Shown here: positions 22,957 to 32,419 of the stretch, in pieces
How positions within the stretch are numbered: position 1 is the stretch's first letter
Layout: every line of letters starts with the position of its first letter
Assembly: GCA_009779915.1 (NCBI GenBank)
Contig: WRBA01000002.1
Coordinates: 94,240-158,239, forward strand
DNA from: Defluviitaleaceae bacterium
Lineage (GTDB): Bacteria > Bacillota > Clostridia > Lachnospirales > UBA5962
DNA length: 64,000 nucleotides
Direction of reading: 5' to 3'
Notes under the pieces: generated by a model
Database searches by the model: none
What the model saw: the letters and a program-made list of their open reading frames with translations, nothing else
Told to the model about the DNA's origin: nothing
Made by a program: the position numbers and the translations under genes

Positions 22957-24801
22957 TTGTTTTTACCTATTTCAGCCGAGGGAATAAGTGAATTTGATTA
23001 TATACTAGTAACAGGTGACGCCTATGTGGATCATCCATCTTTTGGTGCGGCTATAATAGGGCGGGTTGTCCAGAGCTTAGGCTATACCATTGGCATCATA
23101 GCCCAGCCTGATTGGAAGAATGTGGGAAGCTTTAAGTCACTAGGTAAGCCGAGATACGCCTTTTTGGTTACCGGAGGCAATATAGACTCAATGGTGGCTC
23201 ACTACACCGCAGCGAAAAAAAAGAGATCTGATGATGCTTATTCACCAGGCGGGGCTGCTGGTCTTAGACCTGACCGTGCCACTATTGTATATGCCAATAA
23301 AATTAGAGAAGCTTATAAGGATGCATTTGTTATTATAGGCGGGATTGAGGCCAGCCTTAGGAGGCTGTCTCATTATGATTATTGGGATAATAAGGTAAGG
23401 CGTTCCATACTTCTTGATAGTGGAGCCGATTTGCTGGTTTATGGAATGGGTGAGCATCAAATAACGGAAATTACAGATTGCCTTAAATCAGGGAAGTATG
23501 AAGACCTTAAAAGCATAGATGGAATATGTTATAATAGTAAAACTGAACCGGATATACCTTGTGCCATTACATTGCCTGCATATGGTGATGTACAAAAGGA
23601 TAAAGCTTTGTACGGCGAAAGCTTTATGGTTCAATACGACAATTCAGACCCTTTTACAGCAAAAACCCTTATAGAACCTTATGAAAACTGTTTTGTTGTG
23701 CAGAATCCGCCTTCTAAACCTATAAACACTCCTTTATTTGATAAAATTTATGCACTGCCCTATATGAAAAATTATCATCCTATATATGAAACAATGGGTG
23801 GCGTTCCTGCTATAGAAGAGATAAAGTTCAGCCTTATATCCAGCAGAGGTTGTTTTGGATCGTGTAATTTCTGTGCGCTTAGTTTTCATCAAGGTAAAAT
23901 TGTCCAAGGGAGAAGCCATATATCTATAATCAGGGAAGCGGAAAGTTTTAAATGGGATCCGGATTTTAAAGGGTATATACATGATGTTGGTGGTCCTACG
24001 GCAAATTTTAGGTTACCTGCTTGTAAGAAGCAGCTTAAGAAAGGTGCTTGCGTAGACAAAAAATGCCTTTTTCCCAAACCTTGTAAGAACTTAGATATAA
24101 GTCATACGGATTATCTGAGCCTTTTGCGTAAACTTCGTGATATACCGGGAGTTAAGAAAGTTTTTATACGTTCAGGTATACGGTATGATTACTTGATATA
24201 TGATAAAAATAAAGAATTTCTTAGGGAATTGTGTAAATATCATATAAGCGGTCAGTTAAAAGTGGCACCTGAACATATTTCCGACAAAGTTCTTGGTAAA
24301 ATGGGTAAGCCCGGCAGGAAGGTTTATGAAAAATTTTCCGGGAAATACTATCAGTTAAATAAGGAGTATGGCTTGTCCCAGTATCTTGTGCCTTATTTAA
24401 TGTCCTCTCATCCAGGCAGCGATTTAGAAAGTGCCGTAGAGCTTGCCGAGTATTTGCGTGATATTAACTTTACTCCGGAACAGGTTCAGGATTTTTACCC
24501 AACTCCCGGCACATTATCAACCTGTATGTATTATACGGAGATGGATCCCAGGACAAAGGAAGAGCTCTACGTGCCTAAATCCTCACGGGAAAAAGCAATG
24601 CAGCGAGCCCTTATACAATATAAAAATCCTAAAAATTATGAACTGGTTAAAGAGGCTCTTTTAAAAGCAGGCAGAGCGGATTTAATAGGTTTTGGTAAAA
24701 ATTGCCTAATAAGACCCCGCCAGAATGCGGAGCCTAAAAAAGCAGTTGTATATAGAAAAAAAGCTAAAAAAACTATCAGAAATATTCACAAAAAGCATTA
24801 A
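22957..24801 (+). CDS. YgiQ-family radical SAM protein
   Basis: A large radical SAM protein of the UPF0313/YgiQ group, whose reaction is unknown. The N-terminal domain ([20 protein letters not shown], then [12 protein letters not shown] and [17 protein letters not shown]) is family-typical. The 4Fe-4S/SAM cluster motif is CFGSCNFC in [19 protein letters not shown]. Later motifs include GPTANFR, cysteines in [26 protein letters not shown] and [18 protein letters not shown]. 614 residues is normal. The TTG start follows AAAGGAG. A coiled-coil membrane protein follows 16 nt downstream and may be co-transcribed. Confidence 0.93.
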   Translation: MFLPISAEGISEFDYILVTGDAYVDHPSFGAAIIGRVVQSLGYTIGIIAQPDWKNVGSFKSLGKPRYAFLVTGGNIDSMVAHYTAAKKKRSDDAYSPGGAAGLRPDRATIVYANKIREAYKDAFVIIGGIEASLRRLSHYDYWDNKVRRSILLDSGADLLVYGMGEHQITEITDCLKSGKYEDLKSIDGICYNSKTEPDIPCAITLPAYGDVQKDKALYGESFMVQYDNSDPFTAKTLIEPYENCFVVQNPPSKPINTPLFDKIYALPYMKNYHPIYETMGGVPAIEEIKFSLISSRGCFGSCNFCALSFHQGKIVQGRSHISIIREAESFKWDPDFKGYIHDVGGPTANFRLPACKKQLKKGACVDKKCLFPKPCKNLDISHTDYLSLLRKLRDIPGVKKVFIRSGIRYDYLIYDKNKEFLRELCKYHISGQLKVAPEHISDKVLGKMGKPGRKVYEKFSGKYYQLNKEYGLSQYLVPYLMSSHPGSDLESAVELAEYLRDINFTPEQVQDFYPTPGTLSTCMYYTEMDPRTKEELYVPKSSREKAMQRALIQYKNPKNYELVKEALLKAGRADLIGFGKNCLIRPRQNAEPKKAVVYRKKAKKTIRNIHKKH

Positions 24802-24817
24802 TTTTTGGAGGTTTATT

Positions 24818-26176
24818 ATGAGCGAATCAAAAATTAAATCTACTATATTGCTCTATGGAACTTGCTTAATTCTTTTAAGTTTTACTATTACAACTATAGT
24901 AATTTTAGGCAATGGGTTGGACTTTTTATTGGTTATTTTTAGCGGACTCTTTCATCTTGTGGTACTGATATTCAATTTTATTTGCTCGGCTGTAGTTGCA
25001 AAAAAAATATATAGTTCATTTACCGCTTTTTTAGGAGAGGCAAATTTAGATTGTGAAGATATTGCTCCTATGGGACAGTTTTTGGATTTAGCAGGAAAAG
25101 CGTTTAGCACATCGCCTCCAACACTTATAAAAGTTGACATGTTAGAAGGTAAGAGTAAAAATATTGCAAAAGAGATTAACAAATTTATAAATGAACTGCA
25201 TAGTATGGAGCTGGCAATAGATAAAACCCTTGCCATTACCCCTGCCTTGCGGTCAGGGAAAAAAGCTGAGCGGCTTCTGGTACTAATTAATTCACTGGTG
25301 GATGATTTGGAAGGGGTTTCTAAAGGTACTAAGCCAAAAGGGCATTATGATAGCAGGTTAAGTCAAGTGTTTGATGAGATTTTTGGCAACTATGCCGAGC
25401 TTATTGAGTCCAGAAAAGCCCTTAACAATACTTTAGAAGCGTTAAAAAAGAACAATGCAAATCAATTGCCAAAGGATATGCCCATTGGTATAGAGCTTAT
25501 GCGAATTTTTGGAAATATTAGCAGTATAGAAGGGGCACTTGTTCGTTTAGCTGAGTTTGAGCTTGAAAACGGATGTGATAATCTACCAAAAGATTTTAAA
25601 TCCGCTGATATAATCCGTAATATTTTGAATCAATATAAGGCTTCTTTACAAGATGTTTTTAACACTTTAAGCTTGGCAAATAATCTATCAGATACTATGG
25701 CTAACGAGACAAAAATACTAACTACTGCCAAGGCAGAAGAGAAACGCCTTATGGTGCAGCTTAGAGATTTGGCTAAAAATGTAAATATACAGCTAAAAAG
25801 CGGTTCACATATAAGTGGTGCCTCATCTAAAGTGGACAATATTTTGCAATTGATTGAAAAAATCGACGATAATAAAATAGCAAGTTCAAAGTATGCAGAT
25901 AATATGTCTGCTTATGTTAAGGAAATTTCTAAAAACTTAGATTTAAGTTTAAAAAGCATTACAAAATTTAAATTTAAACGCGAATTAAAAAGCTTTGTCA
26001 GAAACCCAATTGCTGCGGGAACTCATGGCATATTACCCGAAAAAACAGCTGATTCTAAGCTTGGTCGTACATCATCCGGCGCCGCATCTCCTGCAATGCT
26101 GCCCAGGCACTATGGTAAAGTCCCTGAAAGTGGTTATAATTTCGATAGTAAAGATTATGGAAAGTATTCGAGGTAA
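24818..26176 (+). CDS. Membrane-anchored coiled-coil protein of unknown function
   Basis: Not recognised. Two hydrophobic helices lie at the N-terminus (TILLYGTCLILLSFTITTIV; LLVIFSGLFHLVVLIFNFIC), so the bulk of the 452-residue protein is probably in the cytoplasm. The rest is helical with heptad-like Leu/Ile spacing and repeated SLDLSLKSI-type segments, ending in a Pro/Gly/Ser-rich tail. The layout recalls chemoreceptor-like signalling proteins, but no HAMP or MCP hairpin motif is evident. ATG at 24818 follows TTGGAGG; the longer reading from 24725 overlaps ygiQ and has no site. It is followed by dppA after 119 nt. Confidence 0.6.
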   Translation: MSESKIKSTILLYGTCLILLSFTITTIVILGNGLDFLLVIFSGLFHLVVLIFNFICSAVVAKKIYSSFTAFLGEANLDCEDIAPMGQFLDLAGKAFSTSPPTLIKVDMLEGKSKNIAKEINKFINELHSMELAIDKTLAITPALRSGKKAERLLVLINSLVDDLEGVSKGTKPKGHYDSRLSQVFDEIFGNYAELIESRKALNNTLEALKKNNANQLPKDMPIGIELMRIFGNISSIEGALVRLAEFELENGCDNLPKDFKSADIIRNILNQYKASLQDVFNTLSLANNLSDTMANETKILTTAKAEEKRLMVQLRDLAKNVNIQLKSGSHISGASSKVDNILQLIEKIDDNKIASSKYADNMSAYVKEISKNLDLSLKSITKFKFKRELKSFVRNPIAAGTHGILPEKTADSKLGRTSSGAASPAMLPRHYGKVPESGYNFDSKDYGKYSR

Positions 26177-26188
26177 TAATTTTCAATT

Positions 26189-26225
26189 TACGACATATCG
26201 ACATAAAACCTACATTTTTTCGACA
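26189..26225 (-). promoter_or_regulatory. Cluster of Spo0A-box-like sites upstream of dppA
   Basis: TACGACA, ATCGACA and TTCGACA occur in one orientation within 37 nt. The last, on the minus strand, reads TTGTCGAAAAAA, close to the Spo0A box (TTTTGTCGAAAA). No other site type was tested, so this is tentative. Confidence 0.35.
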
Positions 26226-26295
26226 ATCGATATTGCTTTGGAAGATTTTTTATGATATATTATGAAAGTAAAGGGGTTAGTCAGGAGGAGATATT

Positions 26296-27120
26296 GTGAA
26301 GAAAGTATATATTTCGGCGGATATCGAGGGCATTTCTGATATAGTTACAGGGTTATCGACAATGCGTTCAGGGCATGATTTTGGAATAGCAAGAAAACGC
26401 TTCGCAAAAGAAATAAATGCTGCTGTTAGGGCGTGCTTTGATTTTGGATGCAGCGATGTTACAATTTGCGAAGGTCACGCGGATATGGAAAATCTTATTA
26501 TTGAAGATTTGGATCCGCGTATAAGACTTATTTCCGGAGCTATGCGCCAAAGCCTTCAGATGGAAGGTATTGAAATGGGATATGATGCATATATATCCTT
26601 TGGGCACGCCGGAGCCGGGCTTAATATTGACGGAGTATTAAATCACTGCTACAATGGCAGGAAAATATATAATGTCAGGCTAAATGGTCAAACTATGAAT
26701 ACCGAAACGATTATAAACGCCACTATAGCCGGGCATTATGGGATTCCCTTGATAGCTGTAATAGGGGATTCGGCTGTGGTTCGTGAGGTTAAGGAGTTTG
26801 TGCCAAATTGTGAAGGGGTCGCCGTTAAAGAAGGGCTTTCCCGTCATTGTGCCATATCTTATCATCCACAGGTATGTGAGCAAATGATTTATGATGGTGT
26901 AAGCATTGCTCTTAAAAAAGCGGCTGATATTAAGCCTCTTGACTTAGGTTCTCAAATTACCCTGGAAATAGATTATAAAGAAACTAGTATGGCTGACAGT
27001 GCTTGTTTGGTTCCGGGGGTGGTACGTCTTGCGCCTCGCACCATAAGTTATAGCGGTGAGGCAAAAACTGTATTTAAGCTGCAAAACTTGCTAATATACA
27101 GGCTTGTAGATACTATTTAA
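26296..27120 (+). CDS. dppA: M55-family D-aminopeptidase (DppA-like)
   Basis: DppA is a zinc aminopeptidase active on D-Ala peptides, such as those from peptidoglycan turnover. The N-terminal metal motif is ISADIEGISD (Asp8 and Glu10). Others are EGHADMENLIIEDL, SGAMRQSLQMEGI, YISFGHAGAG, a Glu ligand in MNTETIINATIAGHYG, and the tail near VVRLAPRTISYSGEAKTVF. The protein has 274 residues, as in B. subtilis DppA. The GTG start follows AGGAGGAG. No dpp transport genes are adjacent; an HD-GYP protein follows 21 nt downstream. Spo0A-like boxes upstream would fit post-exponential expression. Confidence 0.9.
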   Translation: MKKVYISADIEGISDIVTGLSTMRSGHDFGIARKRFAKEINAAVRACFDFGCSDVTICEGHADMENLIIEDLDPRIRLISGAMRQSLQMEGIEMGYDAYISFGHAGAGLNIDGVLNHCYNGRKIYNVRLNGQTMNTETIINATIAGHYGIPLIAVIGDSAVVREVKEFVPNCEGVAVKEGLSRHCAISYHPQVCEQMIYDGVSIALKKAADIKPLDLGSQITLEIDYKETSMADSACLVPGVVRLAPRTISYSGEAKTVFKLQNLLIYRLVDTI

Positions 27121-27141
27121 TATTAGTAGGAGAAGACTGCT

Positions 27142-28320
27142 TTGATGATAGAGACGATTCTTCCATCTGAATATTTGGAAAAAGGCATGAAAGCACTGGA
27201 TTATGTATATACACCTGATGGTGTAACTATTGTTAGACCGGGAACGCTCCTGACAGAGCGTATGATAGACTTTATTCACCAGCATAATATTGGATATGTG
27301 AAGGTGGAGTTTGACGAGGGCAAATATCCAAATGCCATTAGAGTACGTGAGCCCAGACCTGAGAAAGAATCGATATTTACTAATATACCGGATATAAAAC
27401 CGGTAATTGACGATGAACTTAGAGATGAAGCTATAGTATCAATTAAAAAAATGTTTGAAGCTTTTGATACTACAGATTTTAACGAAAAAAATATGACAAC
27501 TGCTCATCTCGCAGTCAAGGAAATATATTCTGTTGTTGATAAGCTTATTGAAACTTTGTCTGATGAAACTCATTCTCTAATCCATATAGCGGATTTAAAA
27601 AGTTACGATGAGTATACATATCACCACTCATTGAGCGTGGCGGTACTTGCAATTGCTATAGGGCAGAGTATGAGCTTTTCCGATGAAGATCTTAGGCTTC
27701 TTGGTCGGGCAGCTATGATGCATGATATAGGCAAGATTTATGTGCCTAATGAACTAATAAATAAGCCGGGCAAATTAACCGAATCGGAGTTTAGGGCAGT
27801 AAAAAACCATACGGCAGAAGGATACCGTCATTTAATGTTTGAAAAAGTTGGTGACGAACACTTTAGAAAAATTGTATTATGTCATCATGAAAAAGTAAAT
27901 GGCACCGGTTATCCTAATAAGCTTGAGGGCAAAGACATACCTTTTATGAGCCGTATAATAGCGGTTGCGGATATGTATGATGCGGTAACTTCTTATCGCT
28001 CTTATCGTAAGCCGATGTCGCCGTCTGAGGCTATTGAGCTTGTTATGAGCGAGGTTGAAAGAGCCTTGGACTATAATGTTGTAAAAACTTTTGTGGAAAA
28101 AATGGATTTCTACCCTGTAAATACATGTGTTGAGCTTTCCGACAACAGACTTGGGGTTGTAATTGACAATACTAACTCTATGCGTCCTATTATTCGTATG
28201 TTAGACACGAAGGAAGAGCTTGACCTTATGGAAATGAGTAATTTAAGCCTTGTTATTAATCGTGTGATTGACAGCGATGATTACGAAGAGTTAGCTAAAA
28301 AGAAGCAAGAAAATAGTTAA
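27142..28320 (+). CDS. HD-GYP domain protein (probable cyclic-di-nucleotide phosphodiesterase)
   Basis: HD-GYP proteins hydrolyse cyclic di-GMP or related dinucleotides. The catalytic region (about residues 150-320) has HHSLSVAVLAIAIG, the HD pair in AAMMHDIGK, the second His in VKNHTAEGYRHL, CHHEKVNGTGYPNKLEG (here GTGYP replaces the GYP hallmark region normally) and RIIAVADMYDAVTSYRSYR. The N-terminal 100 residues resemble the small domain that precedes HD-GYP in Firmicutes. TTG at 27142 is 9 nt from AGGAG and is preferred to ATG at 27145. dppA upstream and a 110-residue protein downstream are in the same direction. Confidence 0.92.
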   Translation: MMIETILPSEYLEKGMKALDYVYTPDGVTIVRPGTLLTERMIDFIHQHNIGYVKVEFDEGKYPNAIRVREPRPEKESIFTNIPDIKPVIDDELRDEAIVSIKKMFEAFDTTDFNEKNMTTAHLAVKEIYSVVDKLIETLSDETHSLIHIADLKSYDEYTYHHSLSVAVLAIAIGQSMSFSDEDLRLLGRAAMMHDIGKIYVPNELINKPGKLTESEFRAVKNHTAEGYRHLMFEKVGDEHFRKIVLCHHEKVNGTGYPNKLEGKDIPFMSRIIAVADMYDAVTSYRSYRKPMSPSEAIELVMSEVERALDYNVVKTFVEKMDFYPVNTCVELSDNRLGVVIDNTNSMRPIIRMLDTKEELDLMEMSNLSLVINRVIDSDDYEELAKKKQENS

Positions 28321-28337
28321 GGCTGGTGTAAGAGTTT

Positions 28338-28670
28338 ATGATTTTTGATTTCGTAGGAAAAATTAAAAATATGAATGCTGAAAATTTTGAGAAAGAAGCT
28401 ATATCCCAATGTCTTTCGGAAATTCATAGAAAATTTGACAAGCCTATGAATGAAATTCGTATATTAAAAGAAGGCGACACGAATGACGCTCTGATTAAAG
28501 CACGGACTTCTGTATCATCTTATCTTCCTTTTCACGAGGCGGAGCTTTCCGAGGCGGTGGAAACCTTTAGAGAATACCTTGATGAAATTGCAAACGCCCT
28601 TGGAGGCGAAGTCAGTAGAGATGAGGGTTTTTATAATAATACCAAGACTTTTCATAAGTTGTTTTTGTAA
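28338..28670 (+). CDS. Small hypothetical protein
   Basis: 110 residues, not recognised. It is largely helical and charged, without cysteine pairs, signal peptide or membrane segment. It follows the HD-GYP gene by 17 nt and precedes a bidirectional hairpin, so it likely belongs to the same transcript. The ribosome site before 28338 is weak; ATG at 28371, with TAGGA upstream, is an alternative start. Confidence 0.6.
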   Translation: MIFDFVGKIKNMNAENFEKEAISQCLSEIHRKFDKPMNEIRILKEGDTNDALIKARTSVSSYLPFHEAELSEAVETFREYLDEIANALGGEVSRDEGFYNNTKTFHKLFL

Positions 28671-28686
28671 ATATAGTAAAAACAAA

Positions 28687-28710
28687 GGGCTGGTGCATTG
28701 GCGCCAGCCC
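28687..28710 (-). terminator. Terminator of the vor operon (possibly bidirectional)
   Basis: GGGCTGGCGC-CAAT-GCACCAGCCC on the minus strand, followed by TTTGTTTTTA. It also lies 16 nt after the + strand gene ending at 28670. Confidence 0.85.
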
Positions 28711-28720
28711 ATATTATTTA

Positions 28721-29263
28721 CTATTTCGCGGCATTCCCGCCTTTTTCAATAGCCACCTTATTAAGCTCTATAAGGTCGGCTCTTTTTTCGCCAAGTCTAA
28801 CCTTTAAAGCCTCAATTATGGATTCGGTTTTGGCACATTTAAGCAATTCGTTTAAACAGCCAAGAGCTATCATATTTGCCACCCTAAGATTTCCAAGTTC
28901 ATTAGCCATATCGGATATTGGAAGCCCCAGGTATTTAACATCGCTTCTGCTTTCCTTAAGCCCGGAGTCAGTCATAGAAGTGTTGTAAATAAGAACTCCC
29001 TCCGGTTTTACAAAAGGCTCAAATTTATCAAATGAAGGCTGGTTAAGGGCAATTACCGCGTCTGCTGATTGGATAATTGGGCTGCCTATGCGCTTATCAC
29101 TTATAATAACCGAGCATGAGGCTGCTCCTCCCCTCATTTCAGGACCATAGGAAGGGAACCATGTAACATGCTTATCTTCAAGCATAGCAGCATAAGATAT
29201 AAGCTGACCGCTAAGGAGCGCGCCCTGACCGCCGTAGCCTGCAAAAATCATCTTAATATTCAT
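28721..29263 (-). CDS. vorC: 2-oxoacid:ferredoxin oxidoreductase, gamma subunit
   Basis: This is the gamma subunit of a four-subunit 2-oxoacid oxidoreductase, involved in CoA binding or turnover. Family motifs are IFAGYGGQGALLSGQLIS, VTWFPSYGPEMRGGAASC and ADAVIALNQPSFDKF. 180 residues, the usual size. It is the last gene of the operon and overlaps the beta-subunit stop by ATGA, with GGAGG in the end of that gene. Substrate choice (branched-chain 2-oxoacids) is inferred from the neighbouring ilvE, ptb and buk genes and the VorB-like alpha chain; 2-oxoglutarate (Kor) is an alternative. Confidence 0.9.
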   Translation of the reverse strand: MNIKMIFAGYGGQGALLSGQLISYAAMLEDKHVTWFPSYGPEMRGGAASCSVIISDKRIGSPIIQSADAVIALNQPSFDKFEPFVKPEGVLIYNTSMTDSGLKESRSDVKYLGLPISDMANELGNLRVANMIALGCLNELLKCAKTESIIEALKVRLGEKRADLIELNKVAIEKGGNAAK

Positions 29264-30006
29264 CAGTTACCCTCCTTTATAAGCCCTAAGGGATAATAGT
29301 CAACCATATCTTTTTTAAGCCATTCGACAGCATCTAAAGGGGTCATACCCCAGCCGGTAGGACAGGTGGATAAAATTTCAACCATTGAAAAGCCTTTCCC
29401 TTCCATTTGATATTGGAGGGATTTTTTAATAGCTTTTTTGGCGTTGTTAATGGATTTTACGTCAACAACCATTACACGCTCGATATAATAAGCCCCTTCT
29501 ATTGCGGCCATAACCTCGCTCATACGAATAGGCATACCGGCGTATTTTTGGTTACGTCCATGAGGCGAAGTTGTGGCTTTTTGCCCTACAAGGGTTGTAG
29601 GTGCCATTTGTCCTCCTGTCATTCCGTAAATAGCGTTATTTACGAAAAATACGGAGATGTTTTCGCTCCTGGCGGCTGCATGAATGATTTCAGCAGTACC
29701 GATGGAAGCAAGATCGCCATCCCCTTGATAGGTAAAGACACAAGCATCCTCATGTACGCGCTTAATACCTGTGGCAACAGCGGGAGCCCTGCCATGAGCC
29801 GCTTCCTGCATATCGCAGTTAAAATAATCATAAGCTAAAACCGAGCAGCCAACAGGAGCCACACCGATAGTTTTATCGCTTAAACCAAGCTCTTCAATAC
29901 ATTCGGCTATAAGCCGGTGTATAATACCATGTGTACAGCCGGGGCAGTAATGAAAGCCTACATTTCTTAGCATATCAGGTCTTTTAAACACTAAAGTCTC
30001 GCTCAT
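29263..30006 (-). CDS. vorA: 2-oxoacid:ferredoxin oxidoreductase, beta subunit (TPP-binding)
   Basis: The beta chain holds thiamine diphosphate. HYCPGCTHGIIHRLIAE carries the cysteine motif, and the TPP/Mg site is GDGDLASIG followed by AARSENISVFFVNNAIYGMT (split here as AARSENISV and FFVNNAIYGMTGGQ). VGCSVLAYDYFNCD and AAHGRAPAVATGIKR are also typical of the Vor/Kor beta subunit. 247 residues. The start overlaps the alpha stop as TAATG, with GGGGAGG upstream. Translational coupling across all three large subunits fits a stoichiometric complex. Confidence 0.92.
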   Translation of the reverse strand: MSETLVFKRPDMLRNVGFHYCPGCTHGIIHRLIAECIEELGLSDKTIGVAPVGCSVLAYDYFNCDMQEAAHGRAPAVATGIKRVHEDACVFTYQGDGDLASIGTAEIIHAAARSENISVFFVNNAIYGMTGGQMAPTTLVGQKATTSPHGRNQKYAGMPIRMSEVMAAIEGAYYIERVMVVDVKSINNAKKAIKKSLQYQMEGKGFSMVEILSTCPTGWGMTPLDAVEWLKKDMVDYYPLGLIKEGN

Positions 30007-31064
30007 TACAACACCTCCCCTAATTTAAGGATTTGGGCAAAAATTTCTTCCGCCGTTGGGATTATTCCGCCCATTCTGCCGTAGAAATGGACAGGAGCGG
30101 TATCTCCTACAGCAAGTTTAACGTCTTGAAGCATTTGACCGGCACTCATTTCAACAACGAGTACGCATTTTTTGCCTTTTGTCGCTTCCTTAAGTTCTTT
30201 TTCAGGATAAGGCCAAAGGCTGATAGGCGTAAACAAACCGATTTTGTGACCTTTAAGCTCATTTTCATCAATTGCGGAGCGGATTGTACGTGAAGTAGAG
30301 CCATAAGCCACCACTAATATGTCGGAATCTTCCATATTATAAGTTTCATAAAGTACTTCGCTCTCTTTGATTTTTTTATATTTAGCTTGTAAGTTAAGGT
30401 TCCATTCCTCAAGCTCCGATGGAACTAAGGAGAGGGAATTTATAACCGCCCTCGGACGGTTTTTATCTTTCCAGCCTACTGTAGCCCAGCTTTTATCCAC
30501 TTTAATAGGTTTTTTCTCTTGGATTACAACGGGCTCCATCATTTGCCCGATTACGCCGTCACCTAAAATAATAGCAGGCATCCTATATTCATCAGCTTTA
30601 TCAAAAGCAAGCTGAACCAAATCCACCGCAGATTGAACGCCGGTAGGGGCGTATACTAAACAATTATAATCCCCATGCCCCCCTCCTTTTGTGGCTTGGA
30701 GATAATCACTTTGGGAAGGCTGGATACTGCCAAGCCCAGGACCTGCCCGCATAATATTTACAATAACCACAGGAAGGTTAGCCCCTGCCATATAGGATAT
30801 ACCTTCGGCTTTAAGAGATAATCCGGGACCGGAAGAGCTGGTCATAACCCTTGCGCCGGAGCCTGATGTACCATAGCACATATTTATCGCGCCTATTTCC
30901 GATTCGGCCTGAATAAATATACCGCCTACCTCAGGAAGCCTCCAGGAAAAATATTCAGGTATTTCATTTTGCGGCGTTATAGGATAACCGTAAAAATAAC
31001 GGCATCCAGCCATGACAGCGGCTTCCGCAATAGCTTCATTGCCTTTCATAAACCTTTTTTCCAA
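30006..31064 (-). CDS. vorB: 2-oxoacid:ferredoxin oxidoreductase, alpha subunit (VorB type)
   Basis: VorB-type alpha chains oxidatively decarboxylate 2-oxoisovalerate and related acids to acyl-CoA while reducing ferredoxin. MKGNEAIAEAAVMAGCRYFY is followed by GYPITPQNEIPEYFSWRLP, AESEIGAINMCYGTS, SSSGPGLSLKAEGISY, MRAGPGLGSIQPSQSDY and VVAYGSTSRTIRSA. These are the pyruvate:ferredoxin oxidoreductase-type domains I and II. At 352 residues it matches VorB. The TTG start at 31064 lies at good distance from AGGAGG; ATG at 31049 is less likely. The ferredoxin-like delta subunit is 12 nt upstream. Confidence 0.93.
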   Translation of the reverse strand: MEKRFMKGNEAIAEAAVMAGCRYFYGYPITPQNEIPEYFSWRLPEVGGIFIQAESEIGAINMCYGTSGSGARVMTSSSGPGLSLKAEGISYMAGANLPVVIVNIMRAGPGLGSIQPSQSDYLQATKGGGHGDYNCLVYAPTGVQSAVDLVQLAFDKADEYRMPAIILGDGVIGQMMEPVVIQEKKPIKVDKSWATVGWKDKNRPRAVINSLSLVPSELEEWNLNLQAKYKKIKESEVLYETYNMEDSDILVVAYGSTSRTIRSAIDENELKGHKIGLFTPISLWPYPEKELKEATKGKKCVLVVEMSAGQMLQDVKLAVGDTAPVHFYGRMGGIIPTAEEIFAQILKLGEVL

Positions 31065-31076
31065 CTAATTCGCCTC

Positions 31077-31283
31077 CTATCTATAAACTTCGATAATCAA
31101 ATCGGGACACATAACAGCACAAAAAGTACAGCCTGTACACTGGTTTAAATCGGTACATGTAACAGGGTGGTAGCCTTTGGGATTTACCTTAGTTTCATCA
31201 ATTTTTAAGATTTTTTTTGGGCAGACACTCATACAAAGGCGGCAGCCCTTGCACGCATCTTCTTTAAATTTAACTTTTCCCAC
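31077..31283 (-). CDS. 2-oxoacid:ferredoxin oxidoreductase, delta (ferredoxin) subunit
   Basis: A 68-residue protein with two 4Fe-4S motifs, CKGCRLCMSVCP and CTGCTFCAVMCP. This is the separate ferredoxin-like subunit of four-part Vor/Kor enzymes, which passes electrons from the TPP site to free ferredoxin. It is 12 nt before the alpha gene. A family-D palindromic element fills the gap between it and ptb upstream, yet no promoter or terminator is obvious there, so co-transcription with ptb is likely. Confidence 0.92.
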   Translation of the reverse strand: MGKVKFKEDACKGCRLCMSVCPKKILKIDETKVNPKGYHPVTCTDLNQCTGCTFCAVMCPDLIIEVYR

Positions 31284-31302
31284 AATAACCCTCCTTAAAA
31301 AG

Positions 31303-31510
31303 TTTAGAACCAGCGGTCAATAATGGACGAATCTGAATTTCTGGCCTTACTTTAAGCCAATTTAGACGGCACTGACGACGCATATGCAAAGCTAATCTGC
31401 TACGGCTGGCAACTTTTGTTTCTTAGTGAAACAAAAGTGCATGGACAACGACAAGTGGCTTAAAATAAGCCGAAAGACAGATTTGTAGCTTATTGACCGC
31501 TGGTTCTTTA
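31303..31510. repeat. Family D palindromic element, copy 3 (ptb-ferredoxin spacer)
   Basis: The ends pair perfectly over 18 bp (AGAACCAGCGGTCAATAA with TTATTGACCGCTGGTTCT). The stem continues through GAATCTGAATTTC/GACAGATTT and TTTAAGCC/GGCTTAAA to an apical CTTTTGTTTC-TTAGT-GAAACAAAAG hairpin. At about 208 bp it is the longest copy. Its left third is homologous to copy 2 (5701-5773). Its right end overlaps the ptb stop codon. Confidence 0.85.
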
Positions 31511-32407
31511 TTCAGAAATAAGCATAGCCGTTGCAATGGAATAAAATTTAGAAACATCCGAATCCGCCCGGCTGGTAAGTACGATAGGGCATTTAGCCCC
31601 CATTACAACACCTGCGCCGACGCCTCCGGCAAGATATACGATTGATTTATATAAAACATTACCTGACTCAATATCATCCATAAGCAGGATATTTGCGGAG
31701 CCGCCGATTTTATCCTTATAACCTTTGTGAGAAGCAGCTTCCTTGGATACGGCAACGTCTAAAGATACAGGACCTGATACATAACAGCCTTTAATCTCGC
31801 CTCGCTCATTCATTTCATGCAGCTCCTGTGCATCAACTGTAGCTTGCATTTTAGGGTTAAACTTTTCAACGGCGCAAACAGGTGCTACCATTGGATTTTT
31901 ATAGCCCAGCTTATGAGCCACAAAGCAGGCATTTTCGATAATATCTTTCTTCTGTGCCAAATCGGGTGCTGTTGTAATAGCAGGGTCGGTGACAAATATA
32001 AACTCATCCCGTCCGGGAATTTCAAATACAGTAGTTTGAGTAGTAAGCTTGCCTGTGCGAAGACCGATATCTTTATCTAAAATGGCTTTTAAAAACACGT
32101 AGGTATCCACAAGCCCCTTCATCATAACGGAAGCGTTGCCTGCGGCCACTTGTTTAGCGGCAGTAAGGGCACTCTCAGCATTGTCATCAGAGTGGATTAC
32201 TTCATAATTACCAATATCAATATTATTATCAGCTGCTATTTTTTTAATCTCAGCTTCACTGCCAACTAATATGGCACCTGCAATGCCTTGTTTCCGTGCA
32301 TTTTCAACAGCCAGTAAAACATCTAAGTCAGCGGCGGCGGCTACGGCAATTTTCTTGCCGGGAGACTTTGCCGCTTCTTTTAAAAGTTGTTCAAAATTCT
32401 TAATCAT
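31508..32407 (-). CDS. ptb: Phosphate butyryltransferase (phosphate branched-acyltransferase)
   Basis: Ptb exchanges CoA for phosphate on butyryl-CoA and on isobutyryl-, isovaleryl- and 2-methylbutyryl-CoA. Visible signatures are AGAILVGSEAEIKKIA, ASVMMKGLVDTYVFLKA, FVTDPAITTAPDL, VAPVCAVEKFNPKM, GPVSLDVAVSKEAA and NILLMDDIESGNVLYKSIVY. 299 residues, full length. It lies 12 nt after ilvE. Its stop codon TAA lies at the edge of the family-D element. With buk it turns the acyl-CoA made by the Vor enzyme into the free acid plus ATP. Confidence 0.95.
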   Translation of the reverse strand: MIKNFEQLLKEAAKSPGKKIAVAAAADLDVLLAVENARKQGIAGAILVGSEAEIKKIAADNNIDIGNYEVIHSDDNAESALTAAKQVAAGNASVMMKGLVDTYVFLKAILDKDIGLRTGKLTTQTTVFEIPGRDEFIFVTDPAITTAPDLAQKKDIIENACFVAHKLGYKNPMVAPVCAVEKFNPKMQATVDAQELHEMNERGEIKGCYVSGPVSLDVAVSKEAASHKGYKDKIGGSANILLMDDIESGNVLYKSIVYLAGGVGAGVVMGAKCPIVLTSRADSDVSKFYSIATAMLISE

Positions 32408-32419
32408 TTATAAATCCTC